From: DASVTU01 sp036387415
GTDB taxonomy: Bacteria > Acidobacteriota > Blastocatellia > Pyrinomonadales > Pyrinomonadaceae
Direction of reading: 5' to 3'
NCBI GenBank assembly: GCA_036387415.1
Contig: DASVTU010000033.1
Span: 62,001-126,000 of the forward strand
Length of the DNA: 64,000 bases
Shown here: positions 44,237-53,505 of the stretch, one piece after another
Layout of the letters: every line of letters begins with the position of its first letter
Numbering within the stretch: position 1 is the stretch's first letter
The notes under the pieces: generated by a model
The model's database searches: none
Told to the model about the DNA's origin: nothing
Seen by the model: the letters and a program-made list of their open reading frames with translations, nothing else
Program-made: the position numbers and the translations under genes

Positions 44237-45463
44237 ATGTCGAGACACTTCTCCCGCACCATGACGGCTCTCACGCTGGTTGCCAGCCTGTGGGCAAGTT
44301 CGCTCGCCGTCGTGGCCGCGCCGCAGCAACAGCAGCCGTCCCAAACTCAAACCGCCGCGCAGCAACCCGCCGCCAAGACCGAATCCAAAGATAAGAAGGA
44401 TTCCAAAAACCAGAAAACAACTGCGACCGCGCCCGCCAACAACAAGCCGCTCTCCGAAAAGGAAGACCCGCGCTTGATTGGCAAACGCAAAATCAATAAA
44501 GGCATCATCGCCAGCATGAGCACTTCGCTGGAAAAAGAGGTGGCGCTTGGTCGCCAGTTGGCAGCGGAGGTTGACCGACAGGCCAAATTCGTTGACGACC
44601 CCATCATTACGGAATACGTCAACCGCGTCGGTCAGAACGTCGTGCTTCATTCGGACGCCAAGATTCCCTTCACCATCAAGGTTATCGACACCGACGAGGC
44701 TAACGCCTTCGCGCTGCCCGGCGGTTTCTTCTACGTCAACAAGGGACTCATTCTCGCTGCCGACAACGAAGCGGAGTTGGCTGGCGTGATGGCGCACGAA
44801 ATCGCCCACGTCACGGCGCGGCACGCCGTCGAAAATCAGACAAAGGGTATGCTGGCCGACATCGGTCTCACAGTCGGCTCGATATTTTTGGGTGGCATCG
44901 GTGGCGCGTTGATTTTGAACGGCGCGCAGTTGGGCGCGCTCGCGGGCTTCATGAAGTTTAACCGCGACGCGGAATCGGAAGCCGACCGTCTCGGCGCGCA
45001 GTATCTCTATGCCGCTGGTTACGACCCCGGCTCGATGTCCACGATGTTTGAAAAACTGCTGGCGAAAAACAAGAAAAAGCCCGGATTCCTCTCCAAAATG
45101 TTCGCCACGCACCCGCAGACCGCCGACCGCATGGAGGCTTCGCGCATGCTCGTCGCACGTTTTCCAGACCGCGAGGAGTATGTTTTGAGCACGTCGGAAT
45201 TCCAGCGCGTCAAGGGTCGTCTGATGCGTCTCTCGAACGCACGCGCCTCGACCGTCGGCGACATCACCGCCGCCGGAACCGACGGCGCGCCCGGTCGCCC
45301 GACACTCAAACGTCGCCAACCGCCACCTGAGTCGGACGGAACATCGACCACTCCCGACGGCCAGAAACCCGTCGAGGAGAAGGCCGCCCCGCCCGTCTTG
45401 AAACGCCGCGACGCGCCGCCCGCGACCACGCAACCCGGCACAACCACCACGACGAATCCATAA
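44237..45463 (+). CDS. M48 family metalloprotease, secreted
   Basis: 408 residues from the ATG at 44237 (GGAG upstream). Signal peptide (ALTLVASLWASSLAVVAA), then a Gln/Lys-rich linker. The catalytic zinc site is HEIAH (187-191) with Glu246 in ESEAD as third ligand. The loop AFALPGGFFYVNKGLI and the segments after it match bacterial periplasmic M48 enzymes such as BepA/YfgC. The C-terminal about 90 residues are Pro/Thr-rich and unstructured (KRRQPPPESDGTSTTPDG). It probably works in outer-membrane quality control. A strong terminator follows. Confidence 0.92.
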   Translation: MSRHFSRTMTALTLVASLWASSLAVVAAPQQQQPSQTQTAAQQPAAKTESKDKKDSKNQKTTATAPANNKPLSEKEDPRLIGKRKINKGIIASMSTSLEKEVALGRQLAAEVDRQAKFVDDPIITEYVNRVGQNVVLHSDAKIPFTIKVIDTDEANAFALPGGFFYVNKGLILAADNEAELAGVMAHEIAHVTARHAVENQTKGMLADIGLTVGSIFLGGIGGALILNGAQLGALAGFMKFNRDAESEADRLGAQYLYAAGYDPGSMSTMFEKLLAKNKKKPGFLSKMFATHPQTADRMEASRMLVARFPDREEYVLSTSEFQRVKGRLMRLSNARASTVGDITAAGTDGAPGRPTLKRRQPPPESDGTSTTPDGQKPVEEKAAPPVLKRRDAPPATTQPGTTTTTNP

Positions 45464-45483
45464 AAAACTCCAAAACTCTGAGG

Positions 45484-45520
45484 AGAGGCTCTCCGGTAGC
45501 AACACCGGAGAGCCTCTTTC
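45484..45520 (+). terminator. Rho-independent terminator of the M48 gene
   Basis: Arms 45484-45497 and 45504-45517 are exact 14-bp inverted repeats with a 6-base loop, followed by TTT, about 20 bp beyond the M48 stop codon. Confidence 0.85.
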
Positions 45521-45607
45521 GATTGCAAACCACAATCGCAGCCAATGTAGTTTTACTATCCGTCTTTGATTCGTCGCTTCGGCCGCGCTGACTGCATCTC
45601 CTGTAGC

Positions 45608-45637
45608 TTGACAAGTTTCCAGCCGTTTCGGTATTCT
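45608..45637 (+). promoter_or_regulatory. Sigma-70 promoter of the ribosomal-protein operon
   Basis: TTGACA (45608-45613) and TATTCT (45632-45637) with an 18-bp spacer, 43 bp upstream of rplM. This is close to consensus, as expected for ribosomal genes. Confidence 0.7.
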
Positions 45638-45679
45638 ACCCGTTCGCGTTTTGGACGCTAAATTCAGAGAGAGTTATCT

Positions 45680-46132
45680 ATGTCAACATACTTTCCGAGC
45701 GGGCAGGGGCTTGCTGAAAATCGCAAATGGTACATCGTCGATGCGGCGGGGCAGACGGTCGGACGACTGGCAACCGAAGTGGCGCGCGTCTTGACTGGCA
45801 AGAACAAGCCGACGTGGACGCCATTCATGGATATGGGCGACCACGTTATCGTCATCAACGCACGCCGCGCCGTCTTCAAAGGCTCGAAGGCCGAGCAGAA
45901 GGTCTATCGCCATCACACGCTCTATCCGGGCGGCTTGCGCGAGATTTCCGTGCGCGACCAGTTCGCCAAGCATCCTGAACGCGTCATCGAACTCGCGGTT
46001 AGAGGCATGCTGCCGAAGAACAAACTCGGCAAGGCGATGGGCAAGAAACTGAAAGTTTACGGCGAGGCCGAGCACCCGCACGCGGCGCAGATGCCGCAAC
46101 CGCTCACCATCGACGAACGCGCCCGCGCCTAG
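45680..46132 (+). CDS. rplM: 50S ribosomal protein L13
   Basis: 150 residues: WYIVDAAGQTVGRLATEVARVLTGKNKPTWTPFMDMGDHVIVINA and the final KVYGEAEHPHAAQMPQPL match L13 throughout. It is a core component of the large ribosomal subunit. rpsI follows 43 bp later, the standard rplM-rpsI pair. Confidence 0.97.
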   Translation: MSTYFPSGQGLAENRKWYIVDAAGQTVGRLATEVARVLTGKNKPTWTPFMDMGDHVIVINARRAVFKGSKAEQKVYRHHTLYPGGLREISVRDQFAKHPERVIELAVRGMLPKNKLGKAMGKKLKVYGEAEHPHAAQMPQPLTIDERARA

Positions 46133-46175
46133 AGAGTTCAGAATTTTTACTACCGTATTTTAAGGACAAAAAGCT

Positions 46176-46568
46176 GTGGCAGACATTCAGTATTACGGAA
46201 CGGGACGGCGCAAAACCTCGACGGCGCGCGTCTATTTGCGACCGGGCGCGGGCGATATGCGCGTCAACCGCAAGACTTTTGAGCAGTACTTCCCCAACCA
46301 GGCGCTCCGCATGGTTATTCGACAGCCGTTGGCCTTGACCGAAACGGCGAACAAGTTTGACATCATCGTCAACGTCGCTGGCGGCGGCCCTGCGGGTCAG
46401 GCGGGAGCGATTCGTCACGGCATCACGCGCGCCCTGCTCGAATTCAACGCCGACCTCCGCACCACCTTGAAGCACGCCGGTCTCGTCACACGCGACCCGC
46501 GCATCAAGGAACGCAAGAAGTACGGGCAGAAGGGCGCACGCAAGCGCTTCCAATTCTCGAAACGATAA
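46176..46568 (+). CDS. rpsI: 30S ribosomal protein S9
   Basis: 130 residues, GTG start after AAGGA. QYYGTGRRKTSTARVYLRPG at the start, GGGPAGQAGAIRHGITRALL in the middle and the basic end GARKRFQFSKR are diagnostic of S9. The C-terminal Lys/Arg tail reaches the tRNA in the P site. It is cotranscribed with rplM. A row of heptamers follows before rpsB. Confidence 0.97.
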   Translation: MADIQYYGTGRRKTSTARVYLRPGAGDMRVNRKTFEQYFPNQALRMVIRQPLALTETANKFDIIVNVAGGGPAGQAGAIRHGITRALLEFNADLRTTLKHAGLVTRDPRIKERKKYGQKGARKRFQFSKR

Positions 46569-46600
46569 GACGACTACGGCTTGCGGGTTGGAGATGTCGG

Positions 46601-46635
46601 ATTTCCAATCCGCATTCTGCAATCCGAAATCCGCA
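46601..46635. repeat. Five tandem heptamers between rpsI and rpsB
   Basis: Five consecutive 7-bp units (types atccgca and ttctgca) cover exactly 35 bp. The inner part can form a small hairpin. This is the clearest tandem case in the window. Confidence 0.9.
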
Positions 46636-46742
46636 GTTGAGCTATTCCATTGCCGCGTCTCGATTGGTTGTTTCTCCGTCGGAGAAATTGCTTCGGGCGC
46701 GGCGAGTACACTAAACCAATCAATCTCCGAAGGAGGCTACTT

Positions 46743-47810
46743 TTGGCAGTATCCGTTACCATGAAAGAACTCTTGGAGGCCGGTGTTCACTTCGGTCACC
46801 AAGTCCGGCGCTGGAATCCCAAGATGAAGGAGTATATCTTCGGCGAGCGCAACGGCATCAATATCATCGACCTACAAAAAACGCAGCGCATGTTCCGCGA
46901 TGCCCTTCAGTTTGTCACCAGTCTGATGAGCGAAGACCGTGGGCGTACTCTCCTTTTCGTCGGCACCAAACGTCAGGCACAGGAAGCGATTCGTGAGGAA
47001 TCCGTGCGCGCGGGTCAGTATTACATCAACAATCGCTGGCTCGGCGGTCTGTTGACAAACTTTCAGACCGTTCAGAAATCAATCAAGCGCCTGCGCGACC
47101 TCGAAGCGATGCAGACCGACGGACGCTACGAATTGCTGACCAAGAAAGAACGCATCAAACTCGACCGCGAACGCGAAACGCTTGAGAAAAACCTCTCCGG
47201 CATCAAGAACATGACGCGCGTGCCCGATGCCATCTTCATCATCGACGTGCGTAAAGAAGAGATTGCCGTCGCGGAAGCGAATCGACTCGGCATCCCCGTC
47301 ATCGCCGTGGTTGACACCAACTGTTCGCCCGAAGGCATTGATTACGTGATTCCCGGCAACGACGATGCGCTGCGCGCCGTCCGTCTTTTTGCCGCGCGTA
47401 TCGCCGATGCTGTGGTCGAGGGCAACCAGATGCGCTCGAAGGATGCGGAAGGCGAAGAAGACGCCGCCGCGCAACAGGCTCAGCCGACAGCGACGGATGC
47501 CGGAAGCAACGAGGGCGTGCGTCCTCCTGTCACTTCATCCGTCACGACCGAGCGTGACCCCGGCGCACAGTCGCAGAACGTGGCCGACATGGAAGCGTCC
47601 GCGCCTTCCGCCGAGACGCAGGTATCGGTTCCCGGTAATCAGGGTTTCGGACGGACGGGACAGCAGCCCGATAGCGTCGGCGACCATCCGCAGGCGGGCA
47701 CGGGCGCGCCCGTGCGTGGAGCGAGCGGCGCGGGCGACGAAAGCGAGTTGCCGGGCGAGTCTTCACCCACACAGGACAAGGGCGCGGAGTCGGTCGGAGT
47801 CGCAAGTTAA
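46743..47810 (+). CDS. rpsB: 30S ribosomal protein S2 with long C-terminal extension
   Basis: 355 residues from the TTG at 46743; GGAGG lies 5 bp upstream, and the next ATG (46761) is too far from it. The S2 core (MKELLEAGVHFGHQVRRWNPKM, then YIFGERNGINIIDLQKT and PDAIFIIDVRKEEIAVAEANRLGIPVIAVVDTN in parts) ends near residue 240. About 110 additional residues rich in Gly, Ser, Pro and Gln follow (QAQPTATDAGSNEGVRPP onward), without similarity to S2. Such tails are not part of the usual 230-260-residue protein. The tail may be disordered and exposed on the ribosome surface. Confidence 0.95.
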   Translation: MAVSVTMKELLEAGVHFGHQVRRWNPKMKEYIFGERNGINIIDLQKTQRMFRDALQFVTSLMSEDRGRTLLFVGTKRQAQEAIREESVRAGQYYINNRWLGGLLTNFQTVQKSIKRLRDLEAMQTDGRYELLTKKERIKLDRERETLEKNLSGIKNMTRVPDAIFIIDVRKEEIAVAEANRLGIPVIAVVDTNCSPEGIDYVIPGNDDALRAVRLFAARIADAVVEGNQMRSKDAEGEEDAAAQQAQPTATDAGSNEGVRPPVTSSVTTERDPGAQSQNVADMEASAPSAETQVSVPGNQGFGRTGQQPDSVGDHPQAGTGAPVRGASGAGDESELPGESSPTQDKGAESVGVAS

Positions 47811-47906
47811 ATCGACCGGACAATTCACAGATTCCAATTTTCGGCGAGCGCAGCCTCATGAAGCGGACAACCCGCCGGGCTGCGCTTTCCAGTATAGGAA
47901 GCTAAG

Positions 47907-47986
47907 AATCAGGAGTCAGAATTCAGAATAAAAACGCGGAGCGGCCTTTTCTTCTGGCTTCTAGCTTCTGGCTCCTGACTTCATTA
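47907..47986. repeat. Heptamer hairpin element between rpsB and tsf
   Basis: A left arm with words aggagtc and agaattc pairs imperfectly (4 mismatches in 19) with the right arm, which has five heptamers from 47952 (types ttctggc, tcctgac). It lies 97 bp after the rpsB stop and just before the tsf leader. Confidence 0.85.
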
Positions 47987-48021
47987 TTATTCGTTATTAC
48001 TTCTTGAGGAGAAATTAAGAG

Positions 48022-48693
48022 ATGGCGGAGATTACAGCCAGCGCGGTGAAGGCGCTGAGAGAGAAGACGGGCGCGGGCATGATGGAGTGCAAGAACGCCC
48101 TGTCAGAAGCGGGTGGCGACGAAACACAGGCGATTGACATCTTACGCAAGCGCGGTTTGGCTTCCGCGAAGAAGAAGGAGAGTCGCGTCGCCGCAGAGGG
48201 CGCGGTCGGGTCTTACATCCACATGGGTGGCAAGGTTGGCGTGCTCGTCGAAGTCAACTGCGAGACGGATTTCGTCGCGCGCACAGAGCAGTTTCAGTCG
48301 CTCGTTAAAGACATCGCGATGCACATCGCGGCGGCTGAACCGCGTTATGTTTCGCGCGACGAAGTGCCCGCCGACTTGCTCGACAAGGAACGCGAGATTG
48401 CCCGCGCACAGGCCAAGAACGACCCGAAGAACGCCAGCAAGCCTGACATGGTGATTGATAAAATCGTCGAGGGTCGTCTGAACAAGTTTTATGAAGAGGC
48501 GGTGCTGCTCGACCAGCCTTTCGTCAAAGACCCGGCCAAGACGGTCAACGACCTCTTGACGGAGAAAGTGGCGGCGACGGGCGAACGCATCAACGTGCGT
48601 CGTTTCTCGCGCTACAAGATGGGCGAAGGTTTGGAGAAACGCGCAGACGATTTCGGCAGCGAAGTAGCGTCGCTCGCGGGCGGCGGCGAATAG
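48022..48693 (+). CDS. tsf: Elongation factor Ts
   Basis: 223 residues, ATG after GAGGAG. AVKALREKTGAGMMECKNAL is the N-terminal signature; VGVLVEVNCETDFVAR and PFVKDPAKTVNDLL follow. EF-Ts exchanges GDP for GTP on EF-Tu. It is one of the shorter forms (about 200-220 residues), typical of many bacteria outside Proteobacteria. pyrH starts 12 bp later. Confidence 0.97.
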   Translation: MAEITASAVKALREKTGAGMMECKNALSEAGGDETQAIDILRKRGLASAKKKESRVAAEGAVGSYIHMGGKVGVLVEVNCETDFVARTEQFQSLVKDIAMHIAAAEPRYVSRDEVPADLLDKEREIARAQAKNDPKNASKPDMVIDKIVEGRLNKFYEEAVLLDQPFVKDPAKTVNDLLTEKVAATGERINVRRFSRYKMGEGLEKRADDFGSEVASLAGGGE

Positions 48694-48705
48694 ATAACGA
48701 GTGCC

Positions 48706-49482
48706 ATGACGTTAGTTGAAGAACAAGTGGGACAGGGCGGCGGAGCGCCTGCGCCCGTCTTCCGACGTATTCTGCTGAAGGCTTCGGGCGAGGCTTTGAT
48801 GGGCGCGCAAAACTACGGCGTGAGCGTCGAAGTGGCGCGCGATGTGGCGGAGCAGATTCGTGCGGTGCACGCGCTCGGCGTCGAAGTGGCGGTCGTGGTC
48901 GGCGGCGGAAATATCTTTCGCGGCGTCTCGGAGAGCGCGGGCAACATGGATAGGTCGTCCGCCGACTACATCGGCATGCTCGCCACCGTGATGAACGCCG
49001 TCGTGCTGCAAGACGCGCTTGAGAAGGCGGGCGTCACCACGCGCATTCTATCGGCCATCAACATTCCGCAGGTGGCCGAGCCGTTCATACGCCGACGCGC
49101 CATCCGCCATCTTGAGAAGGGGCGCGTCGTTATCTTCGCGGGAGGCACGGGCAATCCCTACTTCACGACTGATTCAGCCGCCGCTTTGCGCGCACTCGAA
49201 ATTCGCGCCGACGTGATTCTCAAAGCGACCAAAGTGGACGGCATCTATTCCGCCGACCCCGTCAAAGATTTGACGGCGACGCGCTACGATTGCATCACGT
49301 ATCAGGAAGTTTTGGAGCAGCAGTTGAAAGTGATGGATGCTTCGGCCATCTCACTCTGCATGGACAATCATCTGCCCATCATCGTCTTCAACATGCGTCG
49401 GGCGGGCAACATCATGCGCGTCGTTCTGGGTGAAGCGGGCGTCGGCACGCGCGTCTGCACGGAGAGACCAACTACTTCGTAA
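48706..49482 (+). CDS. pyrH: Uridylate kinase
   Basis: 258 residues. FRRILLKASGEALMG (P-loop-like start), VVVGGGNIFRG, DYIGMLATVMNAVVLQDAL and FAGGTGNPYFTTDSAAALRA are the expected UMP kinase motifs. It phosphorylates UMP to UDP. The N-terminal 20 residues (MTLVEEQVGQGGGAPAPV) extend beyond the usual start, but the ATG is near the tsf stop. The stop codon lies within a heptamer element. Confidence 0.96.
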   Translation: MTLVEEQVGQGGGAPAPVFRRILLKASGEALMGAQNYGVSVEVARDVAEQIRAVHALGVEVAVVVGGGNIFRGVSESAGNMDRSSADYIGMLATVMNAVVLQDALEKAGVTTRILSAINIPQVAEPFIRRRAIRHLEKGRVVIFAGGTGNPYFTTDSAAALRALEIRADVILKATKVDGIYSADPVKDLTATRYDCITYQEVLEQQLKVMDASAISLCMDNHLPIIVFNMRRAGNIMRVVLGEAGVGTRVCTERPTTS

Positions 49483-49553
49483 ATGGTAAATGGTCAATAG
49501 TGAATAGATAAAAACTGTCTTTCACCATTTACCATTTACCATTCACTATTTAC
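49479..49553. repeat. Heptamer hairpin element between pyrH and frr
   Basis: 14-bp arms 49481-49494 and 49524-49537 (aaatggtaaatggt and its complement) pair exactly. Both sides are tandem heptamers (gtaaatg, accattt). The left arm begins within the pyrH stop codon, and the right end lies just before the frr ribosome-binding site. Confidence 0.9.
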
Positions 49554-49565
49554 TCGGAGAAGGTT

Positions 49566-50126
49566 ATGAGCGAGAAAGACGTTATCAAAGAGACGCGACC
49601 GCGCATGGAAGCGTCGGTCGAAGACCTCCGGCGCAGGCTCGCCACCGTCCGCACGGGACGCGCTGCGGTCAGCCTCCTCGATTCGGTGACGGTCGAATAT
49701 TACGGCACGCCGACGCCGCTCAGCCAGATGGCTTCGGTGCATGTGCCCGAACCGCAACTCATCACCGTGCAGCCGTGGGACATGTCACAACTCGGCGCGA
49801 TTGAAAAAGCGATTCGCGCGGCTGATTTGGGATTGAATCCATCGAACGACGGAAAACTCATCCGCGTCCCGATTCCGCCGCTCACAGAAGAACGCCGACG
49901 CCAACTCGCCAAGCAGGTACACGAATACGCCGAAGAACATCGCACCGCCATCCGCAACGTCCGCCGCGATGCCAACGAGCGCCTCAAGAAGATGCTCAAA
50001 GACAAAACCATCTCCGAAGACAACGAACGCACCGGCCTCGAAGAGATTCAAAAACTCACCAACACATACATCGGCAGAATTGACGAACTAGCCAAGACCA
50101 AAGAGCAGGAGATTCTCAGCGTCTAA
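49566..50126 (+). CDS. frr: Ribosome recycling factor
   Basis: 186 residues, ATG after GGAGAAGG. RMEASVEDLRRRLATVRTGRAAVSLLDSV and VEYYGTPTPLSQMASVHVPEPQLITVQPWD, then KLIRVPIPPLTEERRRQLAK match RRF. It splits ribosomes after termination together with EF-G. It is the last gene of the translation cluster and is followed by a strong terminator. Confidence 0.97.
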   Translation: MSEKDVIKETRPRMEASVEDLRRRLATVRTGRAAVSLLDSVTVEYYGTPTPLSQMASVHVPEPQLITVQPWDMSQLGAIEKAIRAADLGLNPSNDGKLIRVPIPPLTEERRRQLAKQVHEYAEEHRTAIRNVRRDANERLKKMLKDKTISEDNERTGLEEIQKLTNTYIGRIDELAKTKEQEILSV

Positions 50127-50194
50127 CGCGGCGAACGCGCAGACGGCGACAGACGTTTCTATACCTTCCCTTTCATCATCGCTCACGCTACAAA

Positions 50195-50243
50195 CGAACA
50201 AGCGGCGTCGCCTTGTACGTTAGAAGGCGACGCCGCTTGTTCG
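50195..50243. terminator. Perfect 20-bp hairpin terminator after frr
   Basis: Arms 50195-50214 and 50224-50243 are exact inverted repeats with a 9-base loop, about 70 bp after frr and about 55 bp before the end of the convergent TonB receptor gene. It may serve both genes. Confidence 0.9.
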
Positions 50244-50298
50244 TGACATTGGCGGAGAGTTTTTGTCTCTCCGTCGCTGTCGGATGAAGGCTTCGTGT

Positions 50299-53200
50299 TT
50301 AGAAGTTGAAACGAAGCTGTGCTGTGATGCGTCGGTTACCTTGCGCCGCGCCGCCGCCGGGACCGCCGAAGCCGCCGACGGTGGTGAGCGATTGGTTGAA
50401 GAAGGGCGAACTGAGGTTGCCGTTGGGCAGGCCGAGGTTCGTCCGGTTGAAAAGGTTCTGGATGTTGAGCGACATCGTTAGGTTATAGCGTTTTTCGGGG
50501 TTGCCGCCGCCGCCACCGCCCGGGCCGCCGAAGCCGCCACCACCACCGCCGCCGCCACCTCTCTGACCGCCGCCACCACCGCCAGCAGCGCCCCTTTGAC
50601 CACCCGGCGCGCCGCCGCCGACACGCGGGCCAGCAGCAGATGCAGCACCGCCACGACCGCCGCCTTGCGGGGCAGCAGCAGGAGGTGCGGCGTTGGCGCG
50701 TGCGCCGGGCACGTCGCCGAAGCCGATGGTGCGGCTAATGCCGAGATTGAAGGAGAAGAAGCTGGGCCCTTCGCCGTAGTTGCGCGGAATGATGGTTTGT
50801 CCGGGTTTGGGATTGATGTCGAAATTGCCGTAAGGCGTGACTCTCAAATCTTCGGGCACGGTCTGCGCGTCGGCAAACGCCGGACGGTCGCGGAAAATAC
50901 GGTCGCCGTTGTTGTCCTGTCCGGTGGTGATGTTGAAGAAGTTTCCGGTCGAGGCGATAACGAACGGGTTGAGAGAGATGTTGAGTTTGGGAATGGCGAG
51001 CGAGCCGCCGAGGATGAAGCGATGGCGCGGGAAGAAAGAGACGCGACCGTAATCGGCAGCCAGATTGTAGGAGTCAGCCGGAAAGCACTGACCGAGATTG
51101 CCGAAGATGCAATCGGTGTTGCTCCGAGCTTTGCCCGTCTGGTAGTTGGCGAAAATCGAGAGGCCGTTTCGCAGTTGGTTCCTGATGCCGAGGAAGCCGC
51201 GCACGTCGTTGAAGGTGCCGCTCGATTCATACTGGTAAATGTCTCCGACGCTGTTGCCGAACGGTCGCTGAACGTCGTCGTTCGCTTCGCCGAGACGGAA
51301 AGTGCCGGGTAGCGGCGCGTTGATGTTGCGGAGGACGAACGCGTGTCGCTGTCGAAAACTGAAGAGGACGCCGAAGACCGTGAAGCCGTAAGGCAACTGC
51401 CGCTCGACTTGAATCGCCGCGAGCATGCCGTAGGGCGCTTGGAGGTTGTCGGCGACGACCGTGCGTGTCTGCTGCTGCGCGACGGAGAGGTCTAAATCAT
51501 CGAACGAAGGTTGATTCGAGACGGTGCCGTCGGCATTGAAAAAGACGTTGCCGATGCCGCCGAGCGCGTCGCCCGTCAGGAAAAAGCGTGCTTGATTTTG
51601 GCCGTCGAAGCGATTGGCTTGAAGCGTGCCCGATTCATTAAAGCGGTCGTAGAACATGCCGAAACCGCCGCGTATGACGAACTTAGGCTGACCCGCGCCG
51701 CCGCCGCCAAACGGTCCTGAGAGCGTGCCCGTGGAAGTTCCGCCCGGTGCCCATGCGAAAAAGAGTCGCGGCGCGAAGTTGTATTTGCTGCTGATGTTGC
51801 TCTGCGTTTCGTAGCGCAGGCCGAGCGTCAGACTGAAGTTCGGACGCAGACGCCACTCGTCTTGTATGAAGCCGCCGAAGTCCACCTGACTGACTGACGC
51901 TTCGGGGTTGCCGCCGTTGATGGTGAACTGTGTGGGACCGCCGCCGCGCGCAATGATGTCGGCGAACGAGAAGCCGAGCGACTGCAAGCGAAGCGTGCGA
52001 CGGAGACGGTCGGTGCTGGTCAGTTGCTCCGTCACGACGCGGGTTCCAGTCGGGCTGTCGGGGTCGGGCACGGTGACGACATTATTGGCGGCGTCGAGTT
52101 GCGGGGCTGCGCCGCCAGCGAAGACGAACGTGCCGCCGAAGTTGTTCTCCGCGATGTCTGTGAATTTCACACCGCGCAAGCGAATGCCGAAACGGATGAC
52201 GTGATTGTTCTTGGTTGCCGTCGTGTAGTTCTGCAACTCCCAACGCTTTTCATCGACGGACGAGAGCACCTGCGAGCCACCGCTCGTAAAAGCATCGAGC
52301 ACTTGGACGGCGGGCAGACCGATGTCGCCGTTCGATTCGCGTCGGTTGTCGGTGAACTGAAAACGCGTCTCGTTAATGACCTGCGGATTGACGATGGCAG
52401 TTTCGGTCAACTGAATCATGTGTTGACGGAAGGCCGTGTCGAAGGCGCGCGACGGGAGATTGAAGCCGCCGACGCCCGTCAGATTGCTCGACTTCGTGTA
52501 GCTGTAGCGCGCGATGAGCGTGTGGTTTTGATTGAACGCGTAATCGAAACGCGGGCTAAAGGTCGTGAAGCGACGCGGCGTGAGAATCGCCGTAACAAAC
52601 GGCGTCTCTTCAAAAGTCAGTGGGTCGAGCACGCGTGCGTTGACGACATCGTTGTCATCTTCGTCGCGTCGTTGGAAATCGACGAAGAAGGAAGCCTTCT
52701 TGCTGATGACGGGGCCGCTCAGATTTAAACTGTAGAGGCGCGACTGAAAATCGGAGCGATTCGAGACGAAGACGTTGCGCGAATTGAGGCTTTCGTCGTT
52801 GAAGCCAAAGGACGCGCTGCCGCGAAACTTGTCCATGCCGGGTCGTGTCAGAATATCGACGCGACCGAAGCCGGGTTGGTCGTTCTCGGCGTTGAAGGGA
52901 TTCTGGTTGACGCGAACTTCGCGGATGGCTTCTTTCGGAGGCACGCGTCCGCCCGTGAAACCGTCGATGTAAATTTGCCCGCCGCTCGGCCCGGCAGAAG
53001 GCCCGGCGAGCGCGGTCAAAGCCGCCGCGAGGTCGTCGGGGTCGTCGGGCAACGCCTCAAGGTCTTTGCCCTTGAGCACAATCGCGTCGGCGTTGTTGGT
53101 CGCATCGAGCGGAGCTTCGCCCGCTACCACCACTTCTTCCTTTTCGAGCGCGACGCCGAGTTTGATATTCAACGCCTCACGTCGTCCGGCCACGACATCG

Positions 53201-53505
53201 ACCTCCGCGTTCTCGTAGAGCGCAAAACCGCCCGCGACGACGCGCACGATGTATCTGCCCGGCGCAAGACCGTTGATGGAAAAGTTGCCGTCCGCATCGG
53301 TCGTGTCGCTCTTTTCCACGCCGTTGGCATCGACCACCGAGACGTTTGCGCCGACGATGACGCCGCCGAACTCGTCCGTTACCTGTCCGCGCAATCCGCC
53401 CGTCGCCTGCTGTTGCGGCGACGTTGTCGCCAGCAAGGAGGGCGCACAGAGCGCGAGTATGAGCAAAAAGCTGATGCCTCGTTTGATGTAAGCCTGTAAA
53501 TTCAT
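50299..53505 (-). CDS. TonB-dependent receptor with carboxypeptidase-regulatory domain
   Basis: 1,068 residues from the ATG at 53505 (AAGGGT at a normal distance). Signal peptide (RGISFLLILALCAPSLLA), then a carboxypeptidase-regulatory-like domain (GLRGQVTDEFGGVIVGANVSV, FSINGLAPGRYIVRVV), a plug domain and a beta barrel ending in aromatic Phe (AQLRFNF). This is the Oar-like type common in Acidobacteria, likely taking up large or complex substrates. No SusD-like partner is present. A Gly-rich segment of about 50 residues lies near the C-terminus and is unusual for an outer-membrane barrel. Confidence 0.93.
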   Translation of the reverse strand: MNLQAYIKRGISFLLILALCAPSLLATTSPQQQATGGLRGQVTDEFGGVIVGANVSVVDANGVEKSDTTDADGNFSINGLAPGRYIVRVVAGGFALYENAEVDVVAGRREALNIKLGVALEKEEVVVAGEAPLDATNNADAIVLKGKDLEALPDDPDDLAAALTALAGPSAGPSGGQIYIDGFTGGRVPPKEAIREVRVNQNPFNAENDQPGFGRVDILTRPGMDKFRGSASFGFNDESLNSRNVFVSNRSDFQSRLYSLNLSGPVISKKASFFVDFQRRDEDDNDVVNARVLDPLTFEETPFVTAILTPRRFTTFSPRFDYAFNQNHTLIARYSYTKSSNLTGVGGFNLPSRAFDTAFRQHMIQLTETAIVNPQVINETRFQFTDNRRESNGDIGLPAVQVLDAFTSGGSQVLSSVDEKRWELQNYTTATKNNHVIRFGIRLRGVKFTDIAENNFGGTFVFAGGAAPQLDAANNVVTVPDPDSPTGTRVVTEQLTSTDRLRRTLRLQSLGFSFADIIARGGGPTQFTINGGNPEASVSQVDFGGFIQDEWRLRPNFSLTLGLRYETQSNISSKYNFAPRLFFAWAPGGTSTGTLSGPFGGGGAGQPKFVIRGGFGMFYDRFNESGTLQANRFDGQNQARFFLTGDALGGIGNVFFNADGTVSNQPSFDDLDLSVAQQQTRTVVADNLQAPYGMLAAIQVERQLPYGFTVFGVLFSFRQRHAFVLRNINAPLPGTFRLGEANDDVQRPFGNSVGDIYQYESSGTFNDVRGFLGIRNQLRNGLSIFANYQTGKARSNTDCIFGNLGQCFPADSYNLAADYGRVSFFPRHRFILGGSLAIPKLNISLNPFVIASTGNFFNITTGQDNNGDRIFRDRPAFADAQTVPEDLRVTPYGNFDINPKPGQTIIPRNYGEGPSFFSFNLGISRTIGFGDVPGARANAAPPAAAPQGGGRGGAASAAGPRVGGGAPGGQRGAAGGGGGGQRGGGGGGGGGFGGPGGGGGGNPEKRYNLTMSLNIQNLFNRTNLGLPNGNLSSPFFNQSLTTVGGFGGPGGGAAQGNRRITAQLRFNF

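Noticed and set aside
44198..45535. Long open frame of 445 codons on the minus strand
   Set aside because: It is the antisense shadow of the M48 protease gene, which has catalytic motifs, a signal peptide and a ribosome-binding site; the shadow has Arg/Val/Gly-rich composition and no motifs.
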